Part shown: piece after piece, positions 33,667 through 46,610 of the stretch
Layout of the letters: each line of letters begins with the position of its first letter
How positions within the stretch are numbered: position 1 is the first letter of the stretch
Source: Pelobates cultripes
Taxonomy: Eukaryota > Chordata > Amphibia > Anura > Pelobatidae
Length of the DNA stretch: 64,000 bases
Direction of reading: 5' to 3'
Assembly (NCBI GenBank): GCA_933207985.1
Contig: OW240913.1
Coordinates: forward strand, 326,678,444-326,742,443
The notes under the pieces: model-generated
The model's database searches: none
What the model saw: only the letters and a program-made list of their open reading frames with translations
What the model was told of the DNA's origin: nothing
Translations under genes and position numbers: made by a program

Positions 33667-34860
33667 ATGGGTGCATCTGCACAAGTACAGAGTTTACAGG
33701 CCCTCATTAATGCAACAGTGGCCGCTTCTCTTGAGAAGGCACTAGCACGGGCTTGCCCACTAGACCCTACAGACAAAGATCCGCATGAGGCTCCCCCATC
33801 AGAGCATTCAGATGACTCAGATTCCTCAAAAGTAGGACACTCCCAGCCACGCAAATGCTACTGGAAAAAGGGCGGCCCTGAAGCAAAGAACAGCAAGGGT
33901 AAATCTCTGACAAAACAGCCTAAACAACCTGAGACTAAGGAAAAGTTTAGTAGCCACCCTACCTTATCAGAAAATATGAGAAAATCTTCCCAGCTCCACC
34001 TTTAGAAGTGTTAGATGAATGGCAGGCTGATTACTCAGATTCTGATGAGGAGACAGGTTGGCCAGAGACTGACTTGGAGGATAACCGATTTACCCAGGAC
34101 ATAATTACTGGTCCTGTATGAGACATAATAACTGCTCCCATACGAGACGTTCCATCTATCCTTCCAGTCCAGTCTGAGGGTACAGATACCTTCTTAGATA
34201 TGCTGGGCCAATTGCTCTTCATTCCATCCCACATCAGGCACCCCCGTCCTCTGAATGGTCCCCACCGGATCACTTGACTCAATATATTCATTTTTAGATT
34301 CGGAGGCCTCTGGACTGGGAGATCCGTAAAATATTAAGGGCTGAATGCCCCAAACCGTCCCTATCGAATAGGGTCGCTATGACCCCAGAATTTGATTTGA
34401 CAGTATATACATACCTGGCCAGGACTGGCTGCGACCCTCGTAAGGGCGTTGAACGTAGTCTGCGACTTACGCAGGACAATCTCTTGGGACCCCTAGCCAA
34501 AATATTATTGATGTCAGACAAAGCTCTTTCTCAGGAAGCAGCTCTAGACCCATCCATGATTAGGGACTGGGCTTCACGCTCCATTTGCCTGCTGGGCAAC
34601 GCTAATGTTTCTTTATGTATGGAGCGAAGGAAAGGGGTTGTACTCCGCATTGACAGCAAACTGTTGGATCTTGGATCAAAAGAGCTAGGTCCCTTGGCCA
34701 CAGGCCTGTTATTTGGAGAGCCTTTTATAAAAGAGCTCCACAAACATGTCAATCTCTACACTATGCTTAATAAAGCTCAATCCTCCATGAGGAGAGTATT
34801 CCACAAAAACCCTTCTCAGGGTTTATGCCAGGGCTGGCTGTCAAAGGAGTCGAACTGCCA
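33667..34860 (+). pseudogene. DIRS-like element, gag-like ORF (frameshifted)
   Basis: The frame opens at ATG 33667 (MGASAQVQSLQALINATVAA) with an acidic, Lys-rich first third, and breaks near 33975. A second frame from 34379 (VAMTPEFDLTVYTYLARTG, through KELGPLATGLLFGEPF) matches the general form of the first ORF of vertebrate DIRS elements, recognised partly from its neighbours. In-frame stops near 34121 and 34277 show it is dead. Confidence 0.7.
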
Positions 34861-34989
34861 ACTATTTCTGGCCTTCCGGCCACAGAATATCCCACTCTCC
34901 TTCATTCTTCCCAAGTTACCACCCACATGGCTTCGACAGTCAAATACCAGATCATGGCAGAGTAGAGCCCAAGGTCGCATCAGACTACC

Positions 34990-35370
34990 TACAGGTGAGA
35001 AATTTTCCTCAGTACCTTTCATATCTTTGTCATGGCGGCAGATTGTCTCATTGTTTCGACAGGTGGAAGATGCTGTCATCAGACACTTGGATTTTGAATA
35101 TGATCAGGGGTTATTCAATCGAGTTTCTTTCCCCTCCCTACCAACCAGATTGTCCATATCACATGTTCACCTCGAGGGAACATCGGATCCGCTTAGGCAC
35201 AAAGATTCGATCCCTTCTAGCGAAAGGGGCAATACAACCTATGGAAGACGACGGGGGATTTTTCAGCTCCATCTTCCTGGTTCACAAAAAGAGTTCCGCG
35301 AGAACAAAAATGGGGTTCTGCAGCATTTTGCCAAATCCAACATGGCCACCACTACCTGCTGTTCCCGGAA
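34990..35370 (+). pseudogene. DIRS-like reverse transcriptase, N-terminal part
   Basis: The frame at 34995-35408 shows the DIRS reverse-transcriptase start: WKMLSSDTWILNMIRGYSI, FTSREHRIRLGTKIRSLLAK, then GAIQPMEDDGGFFSSIFLVH. Homology fades after HKKSS near 35300-35330. The catalytic centre is not in this piece. Its C-terminal partner appears 4 kb downstream. Confidence 0.75.
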
Positions 35371-35394
35371 GGCCAGAAACAGCAGAGTTCGCGC

Positions 35395-35625
35395 AACTGC
35401 AATCTTAAGCCCATCCTGCTGTCAGCCCGCCTTGCTCTGCCGCCCGCCCTGCCCTGCCGCACACCCTGCCATCCGCCCGCCCTACTGCCCGCACTGCCAT
35501 CAGCCAGCCACTTAGACTTAGCTCATCCATGAGAGATCCCACCTAGCCATCAGCCAGCCACCCCAGCCTTCAGTCAGCCCTCCCAGCCATCAGCCAGCCA
35601 GCCCTGTCACCAGCCATTTTCTATC
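35395..35625. repeat. CCCGCCCTGCC / CATCAGCCAGCCA degenerate repeat
   Basis: Pyrimidine-rich irregular repetition of CTGCC, GCCCG and CCATCAGCCAGCCA. The reading frame through it is an artefact. Confidence 0.7.
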
Positions 35626-35689
35626 ACTCGTGGTAGAGGAGTGATAGAGACCAGAGCTGATAGTTAATGCTCTGTTATTGTCAGATAGA

Positions 35690-36335
35690 AAGATTTGTTA
35701 GGTAGGGACATCGAAATCTGTTAGGTAGGGAAATTGAAAGCTCTGTTAGGTAGGGACATAGAAATTTCTGTTAGATAGGGACATAGAAAGCTCTGTTAGG
35801 TAGGGAAACAGAAAGCTCTGTTAGGTAGGGATATTGAAAGGCTCTGTCAGGGGCATTGAAAGACTCTGGCAGGGCCATTGAAAAACTCTGTCAGGGGCAT
35901 TGAAAGACTCTTTGAGGGGCATTGCAAGACTCTGTCAGGCATTGAAAGACTCTTTGAGGGGCATTGAAAGACTCTTTGAGGGGCATTGAAAGTCTCTTTG
36001 AGGGGAATTGAAAGACTCTTTGAGGGGAATTGAAAGACACTGTCAGGGGCATTGAAAGACTACTTGAGGGGCATTGAAAGACTCTGTCAGGGGCATTGAA
36101 ATTCTCTGCTAGGGACATTAAAAGGCTCTGTCAGGAGCATTGAAATACACTTTGAGGGTCATTGAAAGACTGTCAGGGGCATTGAAATTATCTGCTAGGG
36201 ACATTAAAAGTCTCTGTAAGGGACATTACAAGGCTCTGTAAGGGACATTAAAATGCTCTGTCAGGGGCACTGAAATGCTCTGCTAGGGACATTAAAATGC
36301 TCTCCCAGGGGCATTGAAAGACTCTGTGAGCGGCA
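35690..36335. repeat. 22-bp minisatellite, about 28 units
   Basis: Tandem units of about 22 bp on the pattern GGGGCATTGAAAGACTCTNT(C/G)A. An earlier sub-array (35690-35840) has a longer TTAGGTAGGGACATAGAAA-type unit. Variants alternate between GGGGCATTG and GGGACATTA starts. The Asn/Pro/Gln-rich minus-strand reading frame through it is a by-product. Confidence 0.92.
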
Positions 36336-36689
36336 AAAAAAACTGTTAACTGTATTTTTCGAAGTGTTCAAATATTTTTGCTCCACATCTAACTCAAAAA
36401 TCCTGCTTAAGTTCAGTTCTTTCTAAGAGTGTTATCAAAATCAGCATCCTTTCCAGTCAGGTTGTGAGATCTGTATTTTTCAAAGTGTTTTTCTTTTTTT
36501 AACAAAAAACAACCATGAATTTGGAAAGCTTGTAAAAGCAGGAACTTAATTTTACAGAGAAAAATTATTACTACTGCTACTTGTTCGGCACTTATAGAAA
36601 CTGAAAGAGAAGATACAACTAAAAATCCAGAAAGCATGCCTGAAATAGTTGTATCTACTGTTTCTCAAATAGCAGAGACAAGTGGCAAA

Positions 36690-36984
36690 AAAAAAAAAAA
36701 AAAAAGCACACAATTCTAGCCAATCCTCTTCTCAAACAAAGAAAATAAACTATGATCATAGCTTCTTGTCATTTGGATTCACAAGTGCCAGAAAAGAAGA
36801 TTGTCCTGAAGCACAATTCATATTTTGCAATAAAATATTGCCATCAGTTCATTAGCACCTGCTAAATTACGTCTTCATTTTGAGCAAAACCACGCAGAGT
36901 ACAAAGATAGACATTGACTTTTTTAATCAAAAGCTAAAGGAGTATCAGAAGAATAAACAATTTATGAGCAAAAAATTTCAAAAT
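36690..36984 (+). pseudogene. hAT-family transposase, N-terminal (BED-like) remnant
   Basis: A decayed frame reads KKINYDHSFLSFGF, then CPEAQFIFCNKILPS, followed by a stop and IDIDFFNQKLKEYQ. The order fits the start of transposase-derived proteins of the SCAND3/ZBED5/FAM200 type. It is cut by the LINE at 36985. No ATG was identified. Confidence 0.65.
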
Positions 36985-38780
<1,796 letters not shown>

Positions 38781-38786
38781 AGTTAA

Positions 38787-39250
38787 AGGACCACTGTAGG
38801 CACCCAGACCACTTCAGCTTAATGAAGTGGTCTGGGTGCCTGGTCCAGCTAGGGTTAACCCTTTTTTTTTATAAACATAGCAGTTTCGGAGAAACTGCTA
38901 TGTTTATAAATGGGTTAATCCAGCCTCTAAAGCCTCTAGTGGCTGTCTAGTTTGCGTGAAAATCACAGTGAGAAGACGCCAGCGTCCATAGGAAAGCATT
39001 ATGAATGCTTTCCTATGAGACAGGCTGAATGCGTGCACAGCTCCTGCCGCGCATGCGCATTCAGCCGAAGAGGAGGAGAGGAGGCGGAAAGGAGGAGGAG
39101 AGCTCCCCGCCCGGCGCTGGAAAAAAGGTAAGTTTAACCCCTTTCCTTGCCATCCAGCCCGGCGAGAGTGGGATCCTGAGGGTGGGGGCACCCTCAGGGC
39201 ACTATAGTGCCAGGAAAACGAGTATGTTTTCCTGGCACTATAGTGGTCCT
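38787..39250. mobile_element. TTAA-flanked (piggyBac-like) MITE, 464 bp
   Basis: Ends AGGACCACTGTAGG and CTATAGTGGTCCT are inverted and flanked on both sides by TTAA (38783-38786, 39251-39254), the duplication typical of piggyBac. Sub-palindromes are ACCACTTCAGCTTAATGAAGTGGT, in part, and CATAGCAGTTTC/GAAACTGCTATG. The GC-rich middle gives chance reading frames. A partial sister copy is at 53.62 kb. Confidence 0.85.
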
Positions 39251-39273
39251 TTAATTGGGAAACCCTGTGCTAT

Positions 39274-39276
39274 ACC

Positions 39277-39317
<41 letters not shown>
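39274..39317. repeat. (AAT)n microsatellite
   Basis: About 14 uninterrupted AAT units. Confidence 0.97.
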
Positions 39318-39319
39318 CT

Positions 39320-40290
39320 GTCGGTTCAAGTGTATCTGGAAAGCAGATGATTATATCGCTTTCTCTGGAAAGGCCGATCCTTCCAATTCACATGCCATCC
39401 CTTTGGGCTCAGCTCAGCCCTATGGTGTTTCACCAAGCTACTGAAACCGTTCACGGCACATCTGTGAGCCAAATACATACGCTGCATTATTTTTCTAGAC
39501 AATCTTTTACTATTCTGCAATGATATCTCCAGACTACGATCTAAGACACTTTACGATATCCTTACTAGAGTCCTTGGGTTTCGTGGTCAACCAAAAAAAA
39601 TCTGCACTCACTCCTTCCCACATGGATCAATTTCTGGGTTTTGAGATAGACGCTTCCAAGTGCTTACTCCACCTCTCTCAATCAAAAATTTCGGCAATTC
39701 GGAAGGAACTTCGCAGGATGTTACATCTAGAACAAGTTCCTCTCTGCATGCTGTCACAGATTGTGGGACTACTATCAGCATCGATAAAGGCCATTTACCT
39801 TCGACCATTGCCTTATCAAGCCATGCAGCGCTTTAAAGTGTGGTTTCTTCAGATCCAACACTTATACAACCAGATGGTTCCCCTAACATCAGAGGTCCAA
39901 GAAGAACTTTGATGGTGGCTCCTCCACGTGTCTACATGGAATGGCAAAATGATCTTTGGTCCTACCCCAGACTTCATCGGGGAATCGGACGCAAGTCTCT
40001 GGGGATGGGGCGCCTCAGGCCCAACCCATGGACATTGGCAGAGATAATATTTCAGATAAATTGTCTAGAGTTGATCGTTGGGTCTTTCGCTATTCACAGT
40101 CTGGCCAAACATCTCTCTGACTGTTGCATACTGTTGAGAATAGACAACATACAATACATCAACCGCTTGGATGGGGCCCAGTCACGAGTACTTTCGGAAG
40201 TAACAAAGGATATCTACAGCTTCTGTTTCCAACACAATATTAACCTCCAAGCTGAATACCTTCCCGGAGAGGTGAATCTCACAGTGGCTT
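39320..40290 (+). pseudogene. DIRS-like reverse transcriptase C-terminus and RNase H
   Basis: Homology resumes at about 39330. The frame at 39520-39912 carries LLESLGFVVNQKKSALTPS, FLGFEIDASKCLLHLSQSKI and SQIVGLLSASIKAIY, the usual end of DIRS reverse transcriptase. RNase H follows in shifted frames (ESDASLWGWGA, INCLELIVGSFAIHSL, LLRIDNIQYINRL, LPGEVNLTVACFSRH). The YLDD-type active-site block itself is not intact, so this copy is dead. Confidence 0.82.
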
Positions 40291-41270
40291 GTTTCTCCAG
40301 ACATTGGAGAGTTCCAGTTACTGGAAACTCCACCGATCTGTGTTTCTACACATGTCCCACCTGAGAGGGCCCTTCCGGGTAGATTTCTTTGCATCTCGCA
40401 AAAACTACCAGGTTCCCAGGTTCTTCAGCTGGCTTCCCAACCTGACGCTTTTCTCCAGGGGGTGGCCAGTACATGGAACTTATGCTTTCCCCCCTTTCGC
40501 GATGATCTCCAGAGTCTTACTGCAGATTCGCAGACAACAGGTCAATCTGATATTACTTGCTCCATTGTGGCAGGGCCTAGCTTGGTTCCCAAATCTCCTA
40601 GACCTTCCCTGGAAGCATCCACTTGTTCTTCCAGCCTTCCCAGATCTCCTCTTGGATTCACAGGGTCACCTACACCCCATGGTATTAGACGGCCGCCTTT
40701 ACTTGGTGGCTTGGACTCTTTCCGGGCTAGCTGAAATGTCAGAGGACTATTGCAGACAACTAAAGACCTCTTCTGGGATTATTGGGCCCCTGGAACTTTA
40801 AGATGCTATTTATCTGCATGGAACACTTGGTGTAGTTGGTGTATGGAACGGGACTCCGATCCCCTCATGGCCCCTCTTCCCTTCATCCTGAATTTTCGTT
40901 CTCACCTGTTCAGACTAGGGCGCTCTTACCACTCTATCAATCTGGTTCGTTTGGCCATTTCGGTGGCACATGTCCCGCTGCAAGGTTCCCCGATTGGGCA
41001 AGATTCCCTAGTATGCAGACTCCTTAGAGGCATCAAATTGGCTTGAATTCCAACACCTAGATATACTCACCTCTGGGAAGTGAATATAGTGCTCCACTTC
41101 CTACTAGATTGTCACAATAATGAAAATCTTTCCCTTCATCAGCTATCTGCAAAATTTATGTTATTATTATGTCTTGTCTCTTTCGTCGTGTTTCAGACGT
41201 TTCAGAGCTTTTCGACTGCAATGGGGGCAGTTTCTTTCTCTTCTCCATATGCACAAAATCTGATTTGTCC
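40289..41270 (+). pseudogene. DIRS-like connector domain and tyrosine recombinase, truncated
   Basis: A frame at 40289-40801 reads RVDFFASRKNYQVPRFFSWL, HGTYAFPPFAMISRVLLQI and LLAPLWQGLAWFPNLL, the segment after RNase H in DIRS elements. The next frame (40750-41046) begins the recombinase: TLRCYLSAWNTWCSWCMERD and YHSINLVRLAISVAHVPLQG. It continues in shifted frame (HLWEVNIVLHFLL, LSAKFMLLLCLVSF) to about 41270. There it is cut by the LINE before the catalytic HxxR...Y residues. DIRS elements integrate with this recombinase and not with an integrase (family knowledge). Confidence 0.85.
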
Positions 41271-41790
41271 ATCTCCAGGTGTTGTGGAGACAGGATCAGG
41301 CACTGAGTGTAGTGGTGTTTTGGAGAGAGGCTCAGGCATTGAGTGTAGTGGTGTTGTGGAGACATTCTCAGGCACAGAGTGTAGTGCTATTATGGAGACC
41401 GGCTCAGGCCCTGAGTGTAGTTGTGTTATGGAGACAAGCTCAGACACTGAGAGTAGTGGTGTTATGGACACAAGCTCAAGCACCGAGTTTGTACAATCAC
41501 CATCCTCTATGTCAAAGTTGTGCAAGACTGCAGCCAATGACAAAACGAATAAGGTGAGGCCTGATAGAAAGCAGTTGTTGTTGGGGGATTCTATCATTAG
41601 AGGTGTGGAGCTGGATAATTGTGGCCAGGAGACATATTTATAATATTGTTAAGCGAGCAAAACAGGAAGGGAGCAAGGATTTGGCTTCATTTCTCATGGT
41701 AGCTCTGTTTGGAATGGAAATAAACTCTACAAAAAAGATGGTTTGTATCTTTTTTTCAAAAGGGAACAAATGTTCTCAGTGAGCAGTTCA
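41270..41790 (+). pseudogene. LINE ORF1 remnant with short repeats and esterase-like motif
   Basis: The frame contains seven ~12-residue repeats of the type GVVETGSGTECS / GVMETSSDTESS (41280-41490). LLLGDSIIRGVEL follows at about 41578, resembling the GDS motif of the SGNH esterase-like domain in CR1-type ORF1 proteins. The middle of the domain is missing, and KKDGLYLFFKREQMF near 41735 looks like its end. Confidence 0.6.
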
Positions 41791-41899
41791 GAGGTTTTGC
41801 TAGGATGTATTTATACTAGTGGGGGGGGCAAAAGGGTGATAAAACATCAATCCAATTGCCCCCCAAAACAAGTACAGAAGGTGCCTGTAGCAAGTGTGT

Positions 41900-42640
41900 T
41901 AAAAAATTTAAAGATTAGAGTCATGTCTACAAATGCCCGCAGTTTAGGAAATAAGATCCATGAACTTGTGGCAATAATAGCAACTGATAATGCAGATTTA
42001 GTCATGGTTATGGAGACATGGTATAATGAGAAAAATGACTGGGACATCGTCAAGAAAGGGGGATGGGTGGCCCTGTATGTGACTGATAGCATAAAAATCT
42101 AGCCTAATAAAAGTTAGTGAGGTGAACAAAGAGTTCATTTGGGTTATGTTAGAATTTGGTAATCACTCAGTAACTCGTGTAGGTGTGATTTATAGGCCCC
42201 AATGACAAGTAGAAGAGTTAGATAATCTACTAGTTGAGGAAATAACTAAATGACAATGAAGGGGGTAGTTATCATCATGGGTGACTTTAATCTTCCTGAT
42301 GTGAACTGGAAAACCAAGATAGCTGCTTGTGCCAGGAGCACACATATTCTAAACTCCCTACTGGGTTTGTGTCTAAAATAAGTCATTGAAGAGCCAACTC
42401 GTCAAGAGGCCATACTAGTATTAGTGTTAACAAATGGAGATTTGGTATCAGACATTACAGTAGGTGAAAGTTTAGGATCCAGTGATCATCAGTCAGTGTG
42501 GTTTAATATAACAACAGTGAGTCACACCACATAAAAACAAACATTTTAGACTTTAGAAAAACAGACTTTTCTAAATTTAGAATTTGTGCAAAGAAGTCCT
42601 TATCAGACTAGAGCAGTTTAAATGGAGTCCAAGAGAAATT
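41900..42640 (+). pseudogene. LINE ORF2, APE-type endonuclease remnant
   Basis: IRVMSTNARSLGNKIHELVA and NADLVMVMETWYNE are the start of an apurinic-type endonuclease, with the catalytic Glu in METW. Broken frames continue with WVMLEFGNHS, VGVIYRPQ, GDFNLPDVNW and GSSDHQSVWF (SDH motif). Several stops and frameshifts interrupt it. Confidence 0.8.
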
Positions 42641-42806
42641 GGATTATTTCAAAGTTGCATTGCTGAAGACATTGCATAAAATTGCATCAAGCTTTTCAGT
42701 AAAAGCAAAAAAATTAAGAAACCACTGTGGTATTCCACAGATGTGGCCAAAATAGTAAAAAACTAAAAGTTAGCATTTAGTAATTATAAAAAAAAGAGTA
42801 AGGAAG

Positions 42807-43798
42807 TGTGGTGAAACCGACCTCGCCACTGGGCATTGGAGAAGACTGATTGCCAGCCTCCTGCCATGTGACTATGGCCCCTGGGATGTATTGCCCTTTA
42901 AAGACATGATTTGGGCATAATGGATTTGTGTTGTGCTGCTGCTAGCCCTTTTAAGAACCATCTGGGGACATACTGTGGAGTTACTGGGTGGCCACCATTT
43001 CCTGTATCAGAAGCACATGGTGAGAACAATGGATGGCGGCCATTTTAACTCACAGACACTGTGTGGACTTTTCAACACGGTGCCATCTCGCCAGTATTTG
43101 TTGCACAGAGACATCGTGCGGTGGTTTTGGACTATACAGCAGGGGACACATTATACAGTGATTGTTTTTTATTTAGCCTGTATATGTTCTGCAGAATCTG
43201 CATTAAACTGTATTTTCCAAAGTACTGAACGGATCTGGGTGAATTTTGGATATGTGGTTCACCCAGATCCCCCAGTTCCAATGATATACTTTTATGGGGT
43301 TATTGCATGTTTTGGGGTCCCTGTGATGTGTTTTATGAAACTGTATTTCTCTGGCTGTGATAATTAGATTACCCATTGTGTTCAGTAATCATATCACAGC
43401 CAGAGGGGAGGATTTTGTGTGGGAGTGTCTGGGTGTAGTGTATGGATTGATTGGCTGTTTTGTAATGCCCTGTGGGCTGTACTATGTTTGTGGATTGGGA
43501 ATAAAAGAGACTGTATGTGACAGTACAGGGAGTTCCTGTTTTAACCCTCAAAGTGAAGTGTCGTCTCATTATTGGGGGAAGGATTTATTGTATGCTGTTC
43601 CAGTTTGACTTCTAGGAGAGTAAACCTATTCGTATGGTTCCTATTCAACTGTCTACAGCATTCATATGCTTGAGAGGATTCACATGCTTCTCCGGTTCAG
43701 TGGTTGTGGTGTCTGCTGCAGTGCTTGGAGTCCTCAGGAAGCACTAGGAGCATCCTTCAACGGAGGTACCCAGTCGGGGTGCCAGGTGATCCGTTACA
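42807..43798 (+). mobile_element. Solo LTR, 992 bp, with target duplication GGAAG
   Basis: Starts TGTGGTGAAACC and ends GATCCGTTACA. GGAAG is directly repeated at 42802-42806 and 43799-43803. A promoter-like GGAATAAAAGAGACTG near 43497 gives plus orientation. The GATGGCGGCCATTTTAA segment is shared with the LTRs at 18.1, 22.8 and 61.1 kb. It interrupts the LINE between endonuclease and reverse transcriptase. Confidence 0.88.
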
Positions 43799-44189
43799 GG
43801 AAGATAAAAAGATCTATAAGATTAGGGAGAAAGAGGCTGAGCAAGTCATAAGAGCTTCCAAATCCCACACAGAAGAGAAAATAGCACAGTCAGTAAAAAA
43901 GGGGATAAAACATTTTTTAGATACATAAATGAGAAAAAGAAAGTAAAACAAGGATTAGTTGGATTAACAACAAAAAAATGAAGGTATGTAAAAGAGGATA
44001 AATGTCTAGCTGACTGCCTCACTGAATATTTTTGTTCAGTATTTACAGATGAAAATGAAGAAAATGGACCTCAGTTAGGAAAAAGGACAAATTAGTCATT
44101 TGTTACATGTGAGTTTACAGAGGAAGAGGTTCTGTTCCAACTGTCAAAAGTAAACACAAATAAGTCAATAGGGTCTGATTGAATACACC

Positions 44190-45640
44190 AAAAGTTATTA
44201 AAAGAGCTTAGTGGTGTACTAGCAAAACCATTAACAGATTTATTTAACCAATCATTGTTAACAGGAGTAGTCCCAGAAAATTGGAAGTTAGCGAATGTTG
44301 TGTGCATTCAGAAGAAAGGTAGTAGGGAGGAGGGCAACTATAGGCCAATAAGCCTTACTTCGGTAGTGGGGAAAGTAATGGAAACCATGTTAAAGGATAG
44401 GATTGTAGAACATCTAAAATTACATGGATTTCAAGATCAGAGACAACATGGGTTTACTTCAGGGAGATCATGCCAAACTAATCTTATTGAGTGTTCATTG
44501 GGTAACTAAAATAGATCAGGGTGGTGCAGTAGACATTGCTTACCTAGATTTCAGTAATGCTTTTGACACTGTTGCACATAGAAGGCTTATCAATAACCTG
44601 CAATCTTTAAGTTTGGATTCCAATATTGTTGAATTGGTAAGGCAGTGGCTGAGTGACAGACAACAGAGGGTTGTAGTCAATGGAGTATATTCAAAACATC
44701 GTCTTGTCACCAGTGGGGTACCTCAGGGATCTGTACTTGGACCCATTCTCTTTAATATTTTTATTAGTGATATTGCAGAAGGTCTTGATGGCAAGGTATG
44801 TCTTTTTGCTGATGATGCTAAGATATGTAACAGTGTTGATGTTCCAGGAGGGATAAGCCAAATGGCAAACAATTTAGGTAAACTAGAAAAATGGTCAGAG
44901 TTGTGGCAGTTTATATTTAATGTGGGTAAGTGCAAGATAATGCATCCTGGACGTAATAGGGCAGAGTACAGAATAGTTGATAGAGTTTTAACCTCAACAT
45001 ATGAGGAAAGGGATTTAGGGGTAATTATTTCAGATGACTTAAAGGTAGGCAGACAATGTAATAGAGCAGCAGGAAATGCAGGAAGCATGCTTGGTTGTAT
45101 AGGGAGAGGTATTAGCAGTAGAAAGAGGGAAGTGCTCATGCCATTGTACAGAACACTGGTGAGACCTCACTTGGAGTATTGTACGCAGTAATGGAGACTG
45201 TATCTCCAGAAGGACATTGATATTTTAGAGAGAGTTCAGAGTAGGGCTACTAAACTAGTTCATGGATTGCAGGATAAAACTTACAAGGAAAGGTTAAAGG
45301 ATCTTAACATGTATAGTTTGGAGGAAAGACGAGAAGGGGGGATATGATAGAAACAATTTAAATACATAAAGGGAATCAACACAGTAAAGGGGGAAACTAT
45401 ATTCAAAAGAAGAAAAGCTAACACAACAAGAGGACATAGTCTTAATTTAGAGGGGCAAAGGTTTAAAAATAATATCAAGAAGTATTACTTTACTGAGAGG
45501 ATAATGGATGCATTGAATAGCCTTCCAGCTGAAGTAGTAGAGGTTAACACAGTGAAGGAGTTTCAGCATGTGTGGGGTAGGCATAAGCCTAACCTAGCTA
45601 TAAGATAAGGTCAGGGAGTAATTAGAGTATTTAAAAAATT
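44190..45640 (+). pseudogene. LINE ORF2, reverse transcriptase part
   Basis: In order: LTGVVPENWKLANVVCIQKK, NYRPISLTSVVGKVME, AYLDFSNAFDTVAHR, TSGVPQGSVLGPILFN, catalytic LFADDAKI, QCNRAAGNAGSMLG and LVRPHLEYC. A frameshift near 44490 and a stop at 45189 break it. The 3' thumb region continues to about 45610. It differs from the 28.3-kb and 54.6-kb copies by point changes. Confidence 0.9.
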
Positions 45641-45712
45641 AGGCAGACTAGATGGGCAGAATGGTTCTTATCTGCCGTCACATTCTATGTTTCTATGTTT
45701 CTATGTCTGCCT

Positions 45713-46610
45713 GACAACCCAGACAGAAAGTCCAGAGAATTTAATTTGCCAGCCCTATATTTTAACCCCATAAAACCAATACATGAAGGGTATGGATGTA
45801 CTTGTAAGACATTGCTGATCACAAATATTAGTGCTTTATAGCATATAATGACTATGATATCATACTCCTTAACACAGTAAAGGAGTTTAAGCATACTTGG
45901 GATAGGCATAAGGCTATCCTAGCTATAAGATAAGGCCAGGGACTAATGAAAGTATTTTGAAAATTGGGCAGACTAGATGGGCCGAATGGTTCTTATCTGC
46001 CGTCACATTCTATGTCTCTATGTCTCTATCAGTCAAAGTGCATTTTGTTTTGTGAAAAATGCAAAAAACAAAACAAAGAGTACTAACTTTGGGAAAGGTT
46101 TGTGACTAAGTGGATATTAAAAAAGAACCCATTTGTAATACCTTGGGTTGTCTATGTTTGCAAATGGTATGCCATGATGGGGGTAATTTTCATTCCTAGG
46201 CTGCCATATGATCTTAAAGGTGACATTCAGCAAACCAGTCCCGCAGATTTCAATGTGTAAAAACTGAAAATTGGCAAGTCCTATATTTGACCCTGTAACT
46301 TTCCCATGTACCATAAAACATGTACATGGGGTACTGTTGTACTTGTGAGAAATAGCTGAACATAAATGTGTATTTTTTTTACAGAACTTAATTTTTCACA
46401 CTTTTTTTTTTAATGTTATTCATTTTAAATTATGTTTCATATATAAATATTTGTTAAGAAATGAAAGTCCTGTTCCTCCTGAAAAAAATAAATATATTTA
46501 GTGTGGGTGCACAAATATAAAAGTGGTAAATTACGGTTGAACAGATATATAGCTTAAATTTTCAGGTTTTGTTTTGGTTTCATCCTTAAGGGGTTAAGCA
46601 GAAAAAGGGC
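45713..46610. repeat. Repeat-rich segment with a LINE 3' tip
   Basis: Two similar blocks, at about 45752-45840 and 46265-46370 (CCTATATTT...ACCCC/CCTGTA...TGTACTTGT), point to a dispersed repeat. A LINE 3' end lies between them at 45866-46031. The segment finishes near CCTTAAGGGGTTAA at 46586, a terminus also seen in the small palindromic MITE at 59667. Confidence 0.5.
45866..46031 (+). mobile_element. CR1/Rex1-type LINE, 3' fragment
   Basis: It matches the last ~165 bp of the LINE just upstream (AACACAGTAAAGGAGTTTAA, then GCCGAATGGTTCTTATCTGC) and ends in TCTATGTCTCTATGTCTC. Confidence 0.9.

Larger units (their letters stand above)
41270..45712 (+). mobile_element. Long CR1/Rex1-type LINE inserted in the DIRS element, interrupted by a solo LTR
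   Basis: This is the longest LINE copy of the window. It contains an ORF1 remnant, the endonuclease part of ORF2 (about 41900-42640), the solo LTR at 42807-43798, the reverse-transcriptase part (about 44190-45620), and the family 3' end (TTCTATGTTTCTATGTTTC) at 45712. Without the LTR it is about 3.45 kb. Confidence 0.88.

Noticed and set aside
35690..36335. CRISPR-like array
   Set aside because: Units abut without unique spacers, and the setting is a vertebrate repeat nest. It is a minisatellite.
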